From Lachnospiraceae bacterium (GTDB lineage: Bacteria > Bacillota > Clostridia > Lachnospirales > Lachnospiraceae): 64,000 nt of DNA. The notes beneath the pieces are model-generated. The model was not told where the DNA came from and ran no database searches. It was given only the letters and a program-made list of their open reading frames with translations. Where the stretch lies: positions 1 to 64,000 of the forward strand of contig JAFZOW010000051.1 of NCBI GenBank assembly GCA_017552715.1. The letters run 5' to 3'. Numbering within the stretch: position 1 is the stretch's first letter; each line of letters opens with the position of its first letter. Both the position numbers and the translations under genes were made by a program. This document shows positions 34,637 to 43,155 of the stretch, piece after piece.

Positions 34637-34710
34637 TAGCGAGAGGGGGACTTGAACCCTCGACACCGCGGGTATGAACCGCGTGCTCTAGCCAGCTGAG
34701 CTATCTCGCC
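34637..34710 (-). tRNA. tRNA-Met (anticodon CAT), elongator type
   Basis: Read on the minus strand, the acceptor stem is GGCGAGA/TCTCGCT with a G-U first pair and discriminator A. The D arm is GCTCAGCTGGCTAGAGC, the anticodon stem-loop is GCGG-TTCATAC-CCGC with CAT, and the T arm is GAGGGTTCAAGTCCCCC. The lack of initiator features and the close match to Bacillus elongator tRNA-Met support the call. A CAT anticodon could in principle be a lysidine-modified tRNA-Ile, but the body fits Met. The 3' CCA is not encoded. Confidence 0.94.
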
Positions 34711-34741
34711 ATATATATGTCCGCTTTTACAGACGAATGCT

Positions 34742-34770
34742 ATTATACCTGTATCACCGGCGCTTGTCAA
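34742..34770 (-). promoter_or_regulatory. Consensus promoter of tRNA-Met
   Basis: TTGACA (34770-34765), 17 bases, TATAAT (34747-34742) on the minus strand: a perfect match to the sigma-A consensus, about 32 bases before the mature tRNA 5' end. Confidence 0.93.
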
Positions 34771-34847
34771 TCAATTTTTCAGGTCAGGCAGACAAATTTC
34801 GCATTTTTTTCATCAACACCGCAGGATAAAGCCCGCAGTCCCGGGTC

Positions 34848-36095
34848 TTACTTAACAAAGGTGTCGTAGATCGCCACGTGATCGTAGATGGCTCTCCATG
34901 CACTGTGGGCCCCTACCGTGACACAGATATATTCGTTTCCGTCATTGGAGCGCTCATAACTGACAGCACAGTTACGGGACTGGGTCACGAAGCCTGTCTT
35001 GGCTCCCAGCACTTCCCCGTGAGTATCTTTATCTTCTATACGGCGCAGGAAAAGATTGGAAATCTGAAGCCCCTCCGGGTGTTCTTCCGTTTTTGCCGTG
35101 GTATAACGCTTGGTAGCCAGCACTTCACGGCATTTCGGATTCTCCAGCGCCGCCTTCATGATCATGGCCATGGCAATGGGAGTACAGTAGTTCTGCTCAT
35201 CATGTATGCCGATGGGATTGGCAAAATGCGCCACATCCGCAAGTCCCAGCTCTGCCACCTTCTCATTCATCAGATCCACGAAGGCTTCCATGCTGCCTGC
35301 CGTATGATCTGCCAGAGCCAGTACCGCATCTCCTCCGGAAGGAAGGATGGTCCCGTATAAAAGCTCCTCCACGGTGGGCTTCTCTCCCACCAGATAACCC
35401 ACAGCCGCGCAGTCATGCTTCCACACGTAATCGGCTATCTCCTGGGTAATGGTCGCCGTTGCCTGATAATCGCTGATATGTTCTACCGCCACCAGCAGCG
35501 AGAGCACCTTGGTCATGGACGCCGGGTAGATCTTTTCACCGGCATTCTTCTGGGCCACGATATGGCCGTCCTTCAGATCGATCAGCACCGCATACTCACT
35601 GATCACATCCGTATCATTGATCTTCTGGGTATCGTCATCCGCAAAAGCCGTGTATCCTTCATAAAACAGCTTCGGATCGCCCTTGATCACTCCCTCCGGC
35701 ACATCGGAAGCGCTCTCTTCCCCGGCTTCTTCCGGATTCACCACGGCAAGTTCTTCCGGATCCTTCACTACAGCCACTTCTTCCGGCTCCGCCACATCCA
35801 CCGCAGGGAGCATAACGGCCTGCGTGCTGTGCTCACCCTCTGCCATCAGCTCGGGTGTTTCCTGCTCCGTGCGGTCTGCCGAAAGCTCTTCCGGTGCTGC
35901 GGCAGCTGCCGCTTTGGAATGAATGTGAAGCCCCAGCAGGATACCTGCTCCCGCCAGAAGAACAAAAACTACAGAAAAGAAAATGGTAAGCCTTGTGCGG
36001 ATCTGCCTCCGCCTGGCATAATATTTTTCGGAATGCTGCCGCACATTTCCGCGGCTGTCGAGATATTCTCCCTTTTTCAGAACTGTTTTTTCCAT
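34848..36095 (-). CDS. dacA: D-alanyl-D-alanine carboxypeptidase, S11 family
   Basis: Trims the terminal D-Ala of peptidoglycan stem peptides outside the membrane. The N-terminus is basic, a single helix is at about 36-56 (TIFFSVVFVLLAGAGILLGL) and serves as anchor, and a Glu/Ala/Val-rich linker runs to about residue 140. The penicillin-binding catalytic triad of motifs is present: Ser193-Met-Thr-Lys196, Ser253-Gly-Gly in place of the usual Ser-x-Asn, and Lys366-Thr-Gly. It lacks the C-terminal beta domain and amphipathic helix of classical DacA, and the membrane anchor is N-terminal instead. The start has GGGCGGGG upstream. Confidence 0.88.
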   Translation of the reverse strand: MEKTVLKKGEYLDSRGNVRQHSEKYYARRRQIRTRLTIFFSVVFVLLAGAGILLGLHIHSKAAAAAAPEELSADRTEQETPELMAEGEHSTQAVMLPAVDVAEPEEVAVVKDPEELAVVNPEEAGEESASDVPEGVIKGDPKLFYEGYTAFADDDTQKINDTDVISEYAVLIDLKDGHIVAQKNAGEKIYPASMTKVLSLLVAVEHISDYQATATITQEIADYVWKHDCAAVGYLVGEKPTVEELLYGTILPSGGDAVLALADHTAGSMEAFVDLMNEKVAELGLADVAHFANPIGIHDEQNYCTPIAMAMIMKAALENPKCREVLATKRYTTAKTEEHPEGLQISNLFLRRIEDKDTHGEVLGAKTGFVTQSRNCAVSYERSNDGNEYICVTVGAHSAWRAIYDHVAIYDTFVK

Positions 36096-36155
36096 GATCC
36101 CCGCCCATTATATCACTCTGGCAAAACAAGCCCGGAGCACTCAATACCATCAGAA

Positions 36156-36184
36156 ATCATACCATATTTCAGGGGGCTAAACAA
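36156..36184 (-). promoter_or_regulatory. Promoter of dacA
   Basis: TTGTTT (36184-36179), 17 bases, TATGAT (36161-36156) on the minus strand. A second TATAAT box occurs about 11 bases before the ATG and could give a very short leader. Confidence 0.55.
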
Positions 36185-36258
36185 TCACAACATATGCCCG
36201 AAAAGCCCCCCGGAAACACTATTTATGGTGCGATCCGCGGGATGCTTCCCGACTGCTT

Positions 36259-37005
36259 TTACAGCTGTCCGTCCGGGTAAAAGGCGGGCATGAGCTGCAG
36301 TTTGAAAAGATTGCGTTCATGCTTCGTATCGATACGCTCCTTCAGCTCGGGATCGTCGATCTGTCCCGTGCGGATATAACGGTCCAGCACCTCGTAACTG
36401 AAGCCCAGATTATCTTCATCGCTCTTACCGCAAAGGCCGTCACCGGGTACCTTTTCCACCAGTTCCTCCGGCAGGCCCAGATAATGCCCAAGAGCCTTCA
36501 CCTCCTGCACCGTAAAGCCCGCCATGGGACTGAAGTCTCCGGCCGCATCGCCGTAGCGCGTACTGTAACCTACCCAGTCCTCCGAAAGATTGCAGGTATT
36601 CACCACTCTTCCGTTATGACACTGGGATACGGCATAGAGAGTACTCATACGGATCCGGGGTGCCAGATTGATCCGGGCCTGTTCGCTAATGGGAATACCG
36701 GCCCCGGAAAGCTCTTCCATCACCGCCTGATAAGCCCCGGCAATATTGACCTCGAAAGAACGTATCCCCAGGAATTCGCAGAGCTTCACGGCCGCATCGA
36801 TATCCGGCTGCTTACCGTTGGGCATGCGCACCCCTATGACCCGTTCTTTTCCCAGCGCACGCACGCACAGAGCTGCAGCCACCGAGGAATCCTTTCCTCC
36901 GGAAATGCCCAGTACGGCATTGCAGCCGGGACCGTTATGTTCGAAGAATTCCTTTATCCACTCCACACAGGCTTCACAGGCCTTCGCTGCATCAAATGTC
37001 GTCAT
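36259..37005 (-). CDS. nadE: NH3-dependent NAD+ synthetase
   Basis: Converts nicotinate adenine dinucleotide to NAD with ATP and ammonia. The PP-loop is VLGISGGKDSSVAAAL; NTCNLSEDWVGYSTRYGDAAGDF and KVPGDGLCGKSDEDNLGFSYEVLD are the substrate and metal loops. It has no N-terminal nitrilase domain, so it uses free ammonia. The frame is open to 37029, but the ATG at 37005 (MTTFDAAKA) has AAGGGGG at ideal spacing, giving 248 residues. It is third in the pncB-nadD-nadE operon, 76 bases after nadD. Confidence 0.94.
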   Translation of the reverse strand: MTTFDAAKACEACVEWIKEFFEHNGPGCNAVLGISGGKDSSVAAALCVRALGKERVIGVRMPNGKQPDIDAAVKLCEFLGIRSFEVNIAGAYQAVMEELSGAGIPISEQARINLAPRIRMSTLYAVSQCHNGRVVNTCNLSEDWVGYSTRYGDAAGDFSPMAGFTVQEVKALGHYLGLPEELVEKVPGDGLCGKSDEDNLGFSYEVLDRYIRTGQIDDPELKERIDTKHERNLFKLQLMPAFYPDGQL

Positions 37006-37081
37006 ATTATCCCCCTTCATACTAAACATCCGCCTCCGGCTTCAGCGGGCAAGGTACGCCCCGCGAGCCAAAGGCATCATC

Positions 37082-37687
37082 TCAAAGATATACCCCGCTG
37101 TTCTGTGAAAGATACAGATATACATTCTCCGGCAGTTGCGAGCGCACCTCCGAAAGCCTTCCTTCCACATAAGCCTTCCTCACCTGACTGGAGGAGATAT
37201 CTTCATAGGAAAAGGGAAGAAAGAGGAAATGCTCCTTATAGACCGAAAGCTCGGCCGGAAGGCTGCCGGTCCCGCGGCAGAACACCGCAAAGCGATACTT
37301 CTCCGCCAGTTCCCTTCCTTTATACCAGCGGGAGAGCTTCGGAAGATTATCGGCCCCCAGGGCCAGTATCACTTCCGCTCCTGTCGACTCACGAAAGTAT
37401 TCCGCCGTATTCCAGGTCCTTCCGTCCGTCTTTTCCGCATCCCCCTCCGCATCGGACACCCCGGCATAAGCCGGATCCACGGCTCCGGAGAGCAGGCGGA
37501 CCCGGTCTTCCATGGGCATCATCTGTCCCGCATTCAGCCCCTTCCAGCCCGTAAGATAACGTTCATTGGAAGGGAGATAGAGTACCGACGCAGACGGAAA
37601 TCTGTCATGCAGCACCCTGCCCATGGCCACATGCGCCACCGTGGGCGGATTAAAGCTCCCCAGGATCAGGATCAGTTCCTTGTTCAT
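37082..37687 (-). CDS. nadD: Nicotinate-nucleotide adenylyltransferase with atypical nucleotide-binding motif
   Basis: Adenylates nicotinate mononucleotide to nicotinate adenine dinucleotide. The start at 37687 overlaps the pncB stop (ATGA) and gives 201 residues with the expected N-terminus KELILILGSFNPPTVAH. The usual bacterial motif is G-x-F-[DN]-P-x-H-x-G-H; here it reads GSFNPPTVAH, so the first His is Thr and the Gly is Ala, as in some eukaryotic NMN adenylyltransferases. The C-terminal ISSSQVRK motif is intact. LALGADNLPKLSRWYKGREL matches the middle of the family. Its place between pncB and nadE makes the assignment firm. Confidence 0.9.
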   Translation of the reverse strand: MNKELILILGSFNPPTVAHVAMGRVLHDRFPSASVLYLPSNERYLTGWKGLNAGQMMPMEDRVRLLSGAVDPAYAGVSDAEGDAEKTDGRTWNTAEYFRESTGAEVILALGADNLPKLSRWYKGRELAEKYRFAVFCRGTGSLPAELSVYKEHFLFLPFSYEDISSSQVRKAYVEGRLSEVRSQLPENVYLYLSQNSGVYL

Positions 37688-38883
37688 TCGTGGGTCATGC
37701 GCCAGTCGATGCAGCGCTGCAGGTATTCCACATATTCGGGATTCTTGCACATACCCTTTCCGGGCGTATCCGAGATCTTGGCCACATCCTGCCCGTTGCA
37801 GGCGGTGGTCTTCATCACGATGTTCAGCGGCTCTTCATCCGTATCGTTGGCGATGTAAGTCCCGATACCGAAAGCCACCTTGGCTTTTCCTTCAAAATGA
37901 GCCCTTAGCTTATCTGCCCTTTCAAAATCCAGGGCGTCGGAAAAGAGCAGAGTCTTCTGGGTTGCATCGATGCCCAGCTCCTTATAGTGGGCCAGCATCT
38001 TCTCGCCCCATTCCACGGGATCGCCGGAATCATGACGCACACCGGAGAAAAGTGTAGCATAAGTGAGCTGGAAATCTTTTAAGAAGCAGTCCGTGGTAAT
38101 GGCATCGGTAAGGGCGGTACCGTTCAGCACGCTGTATTCCTTTACCCAGGCCTCCATGGCAAACCAGTTGGAGTATGCCGGATTGTGCTTGTGATTTCCC
38201 TGCCCCACACACATGATCCACTCATGGGCCATAGTGCCTACGGGCTTCACCCCGAACTTCATGGCCAGATACACATTAGAGGTACCCACGAAAACGGAGC
38301 CGGGATACTTTTCCTCCGACAGGCGTTTTACCGCCAGCTCCTGGGCATCCGCGCAGAGCCTGCGCCGCAGGCCGAATTCACTGAAGGCCGACAGCTTGTA
38401 CTTACCTTCCTTCAGCCAGCCGATCTTTTCCTCCAGCCTGCGCCGGAAGCTGTCCATCAGCTTTTCATAATCATAACGGCTGCGGAAATAAACCTCATTC
38501 ACAATAGCCAGTGTAGGGATCTCGTACATGGAGGTATTGAGCCAGGTGCCTCTCGTTTCGATGGAAAGGCCGCATTCCCCGCTCTCTTCGATGGAAAAAT
38601 CGTCATAGCGGGGCTTCCACAGACGAAGGAAATCCACATAGGAGCCCTTGATCCATTTGATGCCGTTCAAGTATTCCAGTTCATCCTCTCTAAAGCGCAG
38701 GTCGCAGTAATCCCTGATCTGCCGGCGTATCTCTTCCACCATCTCGTGGGTGAAGTGCACGTCCTTGTTGCGGCAGCGGAAAGTCCAGGTGGTCTTGTAG
38801 TCCGAGAACTGGTGGTAGATCGCCTGCCCCATGCTGAATTTATACATATCCGTTTCCAACAGACTCTGTATGATACGTTCCAT
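37684..38883 (-). CDS. pncB: Nicotinate phosphoribosyltransferase
   Basis: Makes nicotinate mononucleotide from nicotinate and PRPP, the first step of the Preiss-Handler salvage route. The 399 residues show TDMYKFSMGQAIYHQF at the N-terminus, the substrate region FVGTSNVYLAMKFGVKPVGTMAHEW with the catalytic-loop His, GVRHDSGDPVEWGEKMLAHY and IGTYIANDTDEEPLNIVMKT. It opens the pncB-nadD-nadE operon. The ppdK terminator T-tract runs straight into its GGAGGTGAG ribosome site, so transcription may depend on read-through from ppdK or on a promoter hidden within the end of that gene. Confidence 0.94.
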   Translation of the reverse strand: MERIIQSLLETDMYKFSMGQAIYHQFSDYKTTWTFRCRNKDVHFTHEMVEEIRRQIRDYCDLRFREDELEYLNGIKWIKGSYVDFLRLWKPRYDDFSIEESGECGLSIETRGTWLNTSMYEIPTLAIVNEVYFRSRYDYEKLMDSFRRRLEEKIGWLKEGKYKLSAFSEFGLRRRLCADAQELAVKRLSEEKYPGSVFVGTSNVYLAMKFGVKPVGTMAHEWIMCVGQGNHKHNPAYSNWFAMEAWVKEYSVLNGTALTDAITTDCFLKDFQLTYATLFSGVRHDSGDPVEWGEKMLAHYKELGIDATQKTLLFSDALDFERADKLRAHFEGKAKVAFGIGTYIANDTDEEPLNIVMKTTACNGQDVAKISDTPGKGMCKNPEYVEYLQRCIDWRMTHE

Positions 38884-38895
38884 AACTCACCTCCG

Positions 38896-38929
38896 AAAAA
38901 AAGACAGGGGAACGCTGCCGTTCCCCTGT
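38896..38929 (-). terminator. Terminator after ppdK, adjoining the pncB ribosome site
   Basis: ACAGGGGAACG (38904-38914) and CGTTCCCCTGT (38919-38929) form a perfect 11-base-pair stem with a 4-base loop. On the minus strand it is followed by C and T7, and then directly by the GGAGG of pncB. Confidence 0.9.
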
Positions 38930-38943
38930 ACAGGTCGATATTT

Positions 38944-41577
38944 TTATTTCTTTTTCGCCGCGATGGCTGCCTGAGCGGCTGCCAGACGGGCGATAGGCAC
39001 ACGGTAAGGACTGCAGCTCACGTAATCCAGGCCGATGCGGTTGCAGAACTCGATGGAGGTCGGATCGCCACCGTGCTCACCGCAGATACCGCAGTGGATA
39101 TCCGGGCGTACGCTCTTGCCCTTCTTGATGGCCATATCCATCAGTTCGCCCACGCCATCCTGGTCCAGACGTGCGAAGGGATCGTTCTCGAAGATCTTAC
39201 GCTCGTAGTACGCCTGCAGGAACTTTCCGGCATCGTCGCGGGAGAAACCGTAGGTCATCTGGGTCAGATCGTTGGTGCCGAAGCAGAAGAACTCCGCCTC
39301 CTTGGCAATGGTATCCGCCGTAAGTGCTGCACGGGGGATCTCGATCATGGTACCCACTTCATATTTCAGCTCCGACTTCAGGGCTCTCAGCTCTTCCTCG
39401 GCTGCGGCTACCACGATATCCTTAACATACTTCAGTTCCTTGGCATCACCTACCAGCGGGATCATGATCTCGGGCACCACATTCCAGTCGGGGTGCTTCT
39501 TCTGGGTGTTCACGGCTGCACGGATCACGGCGATGGTCTGCATGCGCGCGATCTCGGGATAGGTAACATCCAGACGGATGCCGCGGTGGCCCATCATGGG
39601 ATTGAACTCCACCAGGCCTTCGATGCGGGCCTTGATCTGCTCCACGCTCTTTCCCTTGGCCTTGGCCAGACGGGCGATATCCTCTTCCGTACGGGGTACA
39701 AACTCGTGCAGAGGAGGATCCAGGAAACGGATGGTCACCGGATTTCCTTCCATAGCCTCAAAGAGCTGCTCGAAATCGCCCTGCTGCAGGGGTTCGATCT
39801 TCTCCAGAGCCTCTTCACGTTCTTCCACGGTATCGGAAACGATCATCTCGCGGAAAGCTTCGATACGATCCTCGTCAAAGAACATGTGCTCGGTACGGCA
39901 GAGGCCGATACCCTCGGCGCCCAGCTCTCTCGCCTTCTTTGCATCGTGAGGGGTATCCGCATTGGTACGGACCTTCAGGGTGCGGAACTTGTCCGCCCAG
40001 CCCATGATGCGGCCGAATTCGCCGGCGATCTGCGCGTCTACGGTGGGAACGGCACCGTCATAGATATTACCCGTGGTACCGTCAAAACTGATAACATCAC
40101 CCTCGTGGTACTCCTTGCCCGCCAGGGTGAACTTCTTATTTTCTTCATCCATGATGATATCGCCGCAGCCGGATACACAGCAGGCGCCCATGCCGCGGGC
40201 CACAACTGCCGCATGGCTGGTCATACCGCCGCGGACCGTAAGGATACCCTGGGATACCTTCATACCGGTAATGTCTTCCGGAGAAGTCTCCAGACGTACC
40301 AGGACCACCTTCTCTCCTCTGGCTGCCCACTCTTCGGCATCCGCCGCAGTGAAGACGATCTTACCGCTGGCTGCGCCGGGTGCTGCGCCGAGAGCCTTGC
40401 CGATGAGCCTTGCACGAACGATGGCGCTCTGGTCAAAGGTAGGATGCAGCAGCGTATCCAGGTTACGGGGCTCGATCATGGCCACGGCTTCCTCTTCCGT
40501 ACGCATGCCCTCGTCCACCAGATCGCAGGCGATCTTCAGGGCTGCCTGGGCGGTACGCTTTCCGTTACGGGTCTGCAGCATGTACTGTTTACCGTGCTCC
40601 ACGGTAAATTCCATATCCTGCATGTCGCGGTAGTGGCTCTCAAGCTTCTGGCACACATCCTTGAACTGTGCAAAAGCTTCGGGGAACTTCTCTTCCATCT
40701 CGGCGATCTTCATGGGGGTACGTACGCCGGCCACCACGTCCTCGCCCTGGGCGTTGGTCAGGAACTCACCGAAGAGGCCCTTCTCACCGTTGGCAGGGTT
40801 ACGGGTGAATGCTACACCCGTACCGCAGTCGTCACCCATATTACCGAAGGCCATGGACTGCACATTGACTGCAGTTCCCCAGGAATAAGGGATATCGTTG
40901 TCTCTTCTGTATACATTTGCACGGGGATTGTCCCAGGAACGGAACACGGCCTTGATGGCTCCCACCAGCTGAACCTGGGGATCCGTAGGGAAGTCCTCTC
41001 CGATCTTGTTCTTGTATTCCGCCTTGAACTGATCCGCCAGCTCCTTAAGATCGTTGGCATCCAGCTCCACATCCTGCTTCACACCCTTGCGGCTCTTCAT
41101 CTTATCGATGAGCTGCTCGAAGTACTTCTTTCCGACCTCCATTACCACGTCGGAATACATCTGGATGAAACGGCGATAGCAGTCCCAGGCCCAACGGGGA
41201 TTCTGGGATTTCTCGGCCAGTACGGCCACCACATCCTCATTCAGTCCCAGGTTAAGGATGGTATCCATCATACCGGGCATGGATGCTCTCGCTCCGGAAC
41301 GCACCGAGACCAGAAGGGGATTTTCCTTATCACCGAACTTCTTACCGGTGATCTCCTGAAGCTTCTGTACATAGTCGTTCACCTGGGCCATGATCTCGTC
41401 ATTGATCTGCCGTCCGTCCTCATAATACTGCGTGCAGGCTTCGGTGGTGATGGTGAAACCCTGCGGCACCGGCAGTCCCAGATTCGTCATCTCGGCCAGA
41501 TTGGCACCTTTCCCCCCAAGGAGCTCCCTCATGTCCGCAGCTCCCTCGCTGAACAGATACACCCATTTCTTTGCCAT
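38944..41577 (-). CDS. ppdK: Pyruvate, phosphate dikinase
   Basis: Interconverts pyruvate, ATP and Pi with phosphoenolpyruvate, AMP and PPi; in anaerobic Clostridia it works in pyrophosphate-linked glycolysis or gluconeogenesis. The 877 residues have the N-terminal ATP-grasp domain (LLGGKGANLAEMTNLGLPVPQG, VRSGARASMPGMMDTILNLG), the phospho-His domain (GGMTSHAAVVARGMGACCVSGC) and the C-terminal PEP barrel (LGAEGIGLCRTEHMFF, FCFGTNDLTQMTYGFSRDDA, GICGEHGGDP). It has GGAGAAGGAG upstream and is followed by a strong terminator. Confidence 0.97.
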   Translation of the reverse strand: MAKKWVYLFSEGAADMRELLGGKGANLAEMTNLGLPVPQGFTITTEACTQYYEDGRQINDEIMAQVNDYVQKLQEITGKKFGDKENPLLVSVRSGARASMPGMMDTILNLGLNEDVVAVLAEKSQNPRWAWDCYRRFIQMYSDVVMEVGKKYFEQLIDKMKSRKGVKQDVELDANDLKELADQFKAEYKNKIGEDFPTDPQVQLVGAIKAVFRSWDNPRANVYRRDNDIPYSWGTAVNVQSMAFGNMGDDCGTGVAFTRNPANGEKGLFGEFLTNAQGEDVVAGVRTPMKIAEMEEKFPEAFAQFKDVCQKLESHYRDMQDMEFTVEHGKQYMLQTRNGKRTAQAALKIACDLVDEGMRTEEEAVAMIEPRNLDTLLHPTFDQSAIVRARLIGKALGAAPGAASGKIVFTAADAEEWAARGEKVVLVRLETSPEDITGMKVSQGILTVRGGMTSHAAVVARGMGACCVSGCGDIIMDEENKKFTLAGKEYHEGDVISFDGTTGNIYDGAVPTVDAQIAGEFGRIMGWADKFRTLKVRTNADTPHDAKKARELGAEGIGLCRTEHMFFDEDRIEAFREMIVSDTVEEREEALEKIEPLQQGDFEQLFEAMEGNPVTIRFLDPPLHEFVPRTEEDIARLAKAKGKSVEQIKARIEGLVEFNPMMGHRGIRLDVTYPEIARMQTIAVIRAAVNTQKKHPDWNVVPEIMIPLVGDAKELKYVKDIVVAAAEEELRALKSELKYEVGTMIEIPRAALTADTIAKEAEFFCFGTNDLTQMTYGFSRDDAGKFLQAYYERKIFENDPFARLDQDGVGELMDMAIKKGKSVRPDIHCGICGEHGGDPTSIEFCNRIGLDYVSCSPYRVPIARLAAAQAAIAAKKK

Positions 41578-41724
41578 AATCTTCTCCTTCTCCCAATAAA
41601 AGTATAGTAAAACAAGCAGGCGTAAACCCGCATTGCATATATTTTACCACAGATCGGGGAGTATTGCACGAAATTTTTAAAAAAGAAAGTGAATCCGGAG
41701 AGTACCGGAGAAATGCTCCTTCCC

Positions 41725-43155
41725 TCAGGAAAGAGCACCCTCTTCGGTCTTTTTGTAGTAGTTCTGTTTATCTTCGTACATCCGCTGATCGGCGATGCTC
41801 ATGGCCCGGCGGATATCCGTATCTTCATCCACATAACAATAGCCCAGGGCAAAGCAGGCCTCCTCCGGATCGGAGCGGCTTTCGTCAAGGATCTTCAGCC
41901 GCTTCTCCAGTTCGTCTTCGGAGATATCCGTGGCCAGCACCATAAATTCATCCCCGCCGGCACGATAGATATCGCTGTCAGGAAAAGCTTTTTTCAGGAT
42001 CTCGGCAGACTTCTGCAGGAGCCGGTCTCCGCTGGCATGGCCGGAATTGTCATTGGTCCGCTTAAGGCCGTTCAGGTCCGCAAAGAGTACCGCCGTCCGT
42101 CCGGGGAGTTTTTCCGTGTTCCGGACAATGTCGTCGATCCTCTGGTTCATGGCATTACGGTTCCTTACGCCGGTAAGCATATCATAAGAGCCCATAAACC
42201 TGAGCTGGTCCATCAGCTTATGATTGGCGATCTCCGAAGCTATAAAATAGGTGGTGCTTTCCAGAGTAGCCCGGATCCGCCCGGTATTTCCCACATTGAA
42301 GTTGATGGCCCAGATATAGCCCTGGGTCTCGTTATTGTATCGCAGGGGATAGAGCACGATGCTGTTCACATCCACGGCCTTCAGGGATTCACACCATACC
42401 GGATTACGCTCCCGCAGAACTTCCATATCACTTTCGTTCTGGATGATCAGGCAGGTACTTCCCGCAATGGTCTCGTCCCAGGTCTCAATGATGTCGAAGA
42501 AATCATCATAAGCGCTTCGAAGGTAGTCCTCCACGGGATAGTCGGCCTTTTCAGAACCGGCCGCCTCACTGAGCACGGAAAAAGTCCGCCTCTGCATATC
42601 CGTCAGGATCAGACACACCTTGTCCGCATCCGTCTGATTCCGTATATCACTGATCACCTCGTCCATGGTGTTCTTAAAATCCTTCGTCCCCCGGAGCTTG
42701 ACACAGGTCTCCAGCACGGTGGAGATCACCGCCGGGTCGATGTCGGACATATGATCGGCACTGGCATCGGGAGTAAGCTCCTGAGAATATACCAGGTAGT
42801 ATGTGTCCCCTTTATCCGCCGCGATGGGCATCATGAACATATCCACCCAGAAATCGTATCTTTCGGGATGGATAAAGACATGGAAAGGTTTCTTCAGAAC
42901 CGCACAGCGGTAGCAGGCATCCTCAAAGTTCAGATCCTTCGGTATATAACGCTCATAGGGAGAATCCGGGATGAAGCTGTTTTTCAGCATACCGGAAAAT
43001 GCGATATTCTCGGGATTTTCTATAGAATTGACATAAGCTTTGTTTCCGCAGACAATACGTATGTTTCCGTAACTCCCGTCCGGGAAGGTCTGCACCGACA
43101 TCACACAGGACATGGGCTCAAAGCCGTCGACAAATTTCTGCAGATCCATGATCAT
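41725..43155 (-). CDS. Diguanylate cyclase with N-terminal sensor and GAF-like domains
   Basis: Predicted c-di-GMP synthase, soluble. Residues 1-130 match the N-terminus of the upstream GGDEF-EAL protein (DLQKFVDGFEPMSCVMSVQ; GNIRIVCGNKAYV), the pattern of a PAS-like sensor. Residues about 140-305 look like a GAF domain (LETCVKLRGTKDFKNTMDEV; VCLILTDMQRRTFSVL). The C-terminal domain has DMLTGVRNRNAMNQRI, FADLNGLKRTNDNSGHASGD and the intact YRAGGDEFMVL. No I-site RxxD is seen before GGDEF. It overlaps the GGDEF-EAL gene by 4 bases, so synthesis and breakdown are co-translated. Confidence 0.9.
   Translation of the reverse strand: MIMDLQKFVDGFEPMSCVMSVQTFPDGSYGNIRIVCGNKAYVNSIENPENIAFSGMLKNSFIPDSPYERYIPKDLNFEDACYRCAVLKKPFHVFIHPERYDFWVDMFMMPIAADKGDTYYLVYSQELTPDASADHMSDIDPAVISTVLETCVKLRGTKDFKNTMDEVISDIRNQTDADKVCLILTDMQRRTFSVLSEAAGSEKADYPVEDYLRSAYDDFFDIIETWDETIAGSTCLIIQNESDMEVLRERNPVWCESLKAVDVNSIVLYPLRYNNETQGYIWAINFNVGNTGRIRATLESTTYFIASEIANHKLMDQLRFMGSYDMLTGVRNRNAMNQRIDDIVRNTEKLPGRTAVLFADLNGLKRTNDNSGHASGDRLLQKSAEILKKAFPDSDIYRAGGDEFMVLATDISEDELEKRLKILDESRSDPEEACFALGYCYVDEDTDIRRAMSIADQRMYEDKQNYYKKTEEGALS

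Noticed and set aside
34637-34710. Initiator tRNA-fMet
   Set aside because: The acceptor and anticodon stems match elongator tRNA-Met; the three G-C pairs of the initiator anticodon stem and the mismatched first acceptor pair are absent.
38185-41607. Plus-strand open frame of 1140 codons
   Set aside because: It is the antisense of ppdK, whose codon pattern keeps the opposite frame free of stops. The minus-strand protein has all pyruvate phosphate dikinase motifs; the plus frame has none and no ribosome site.
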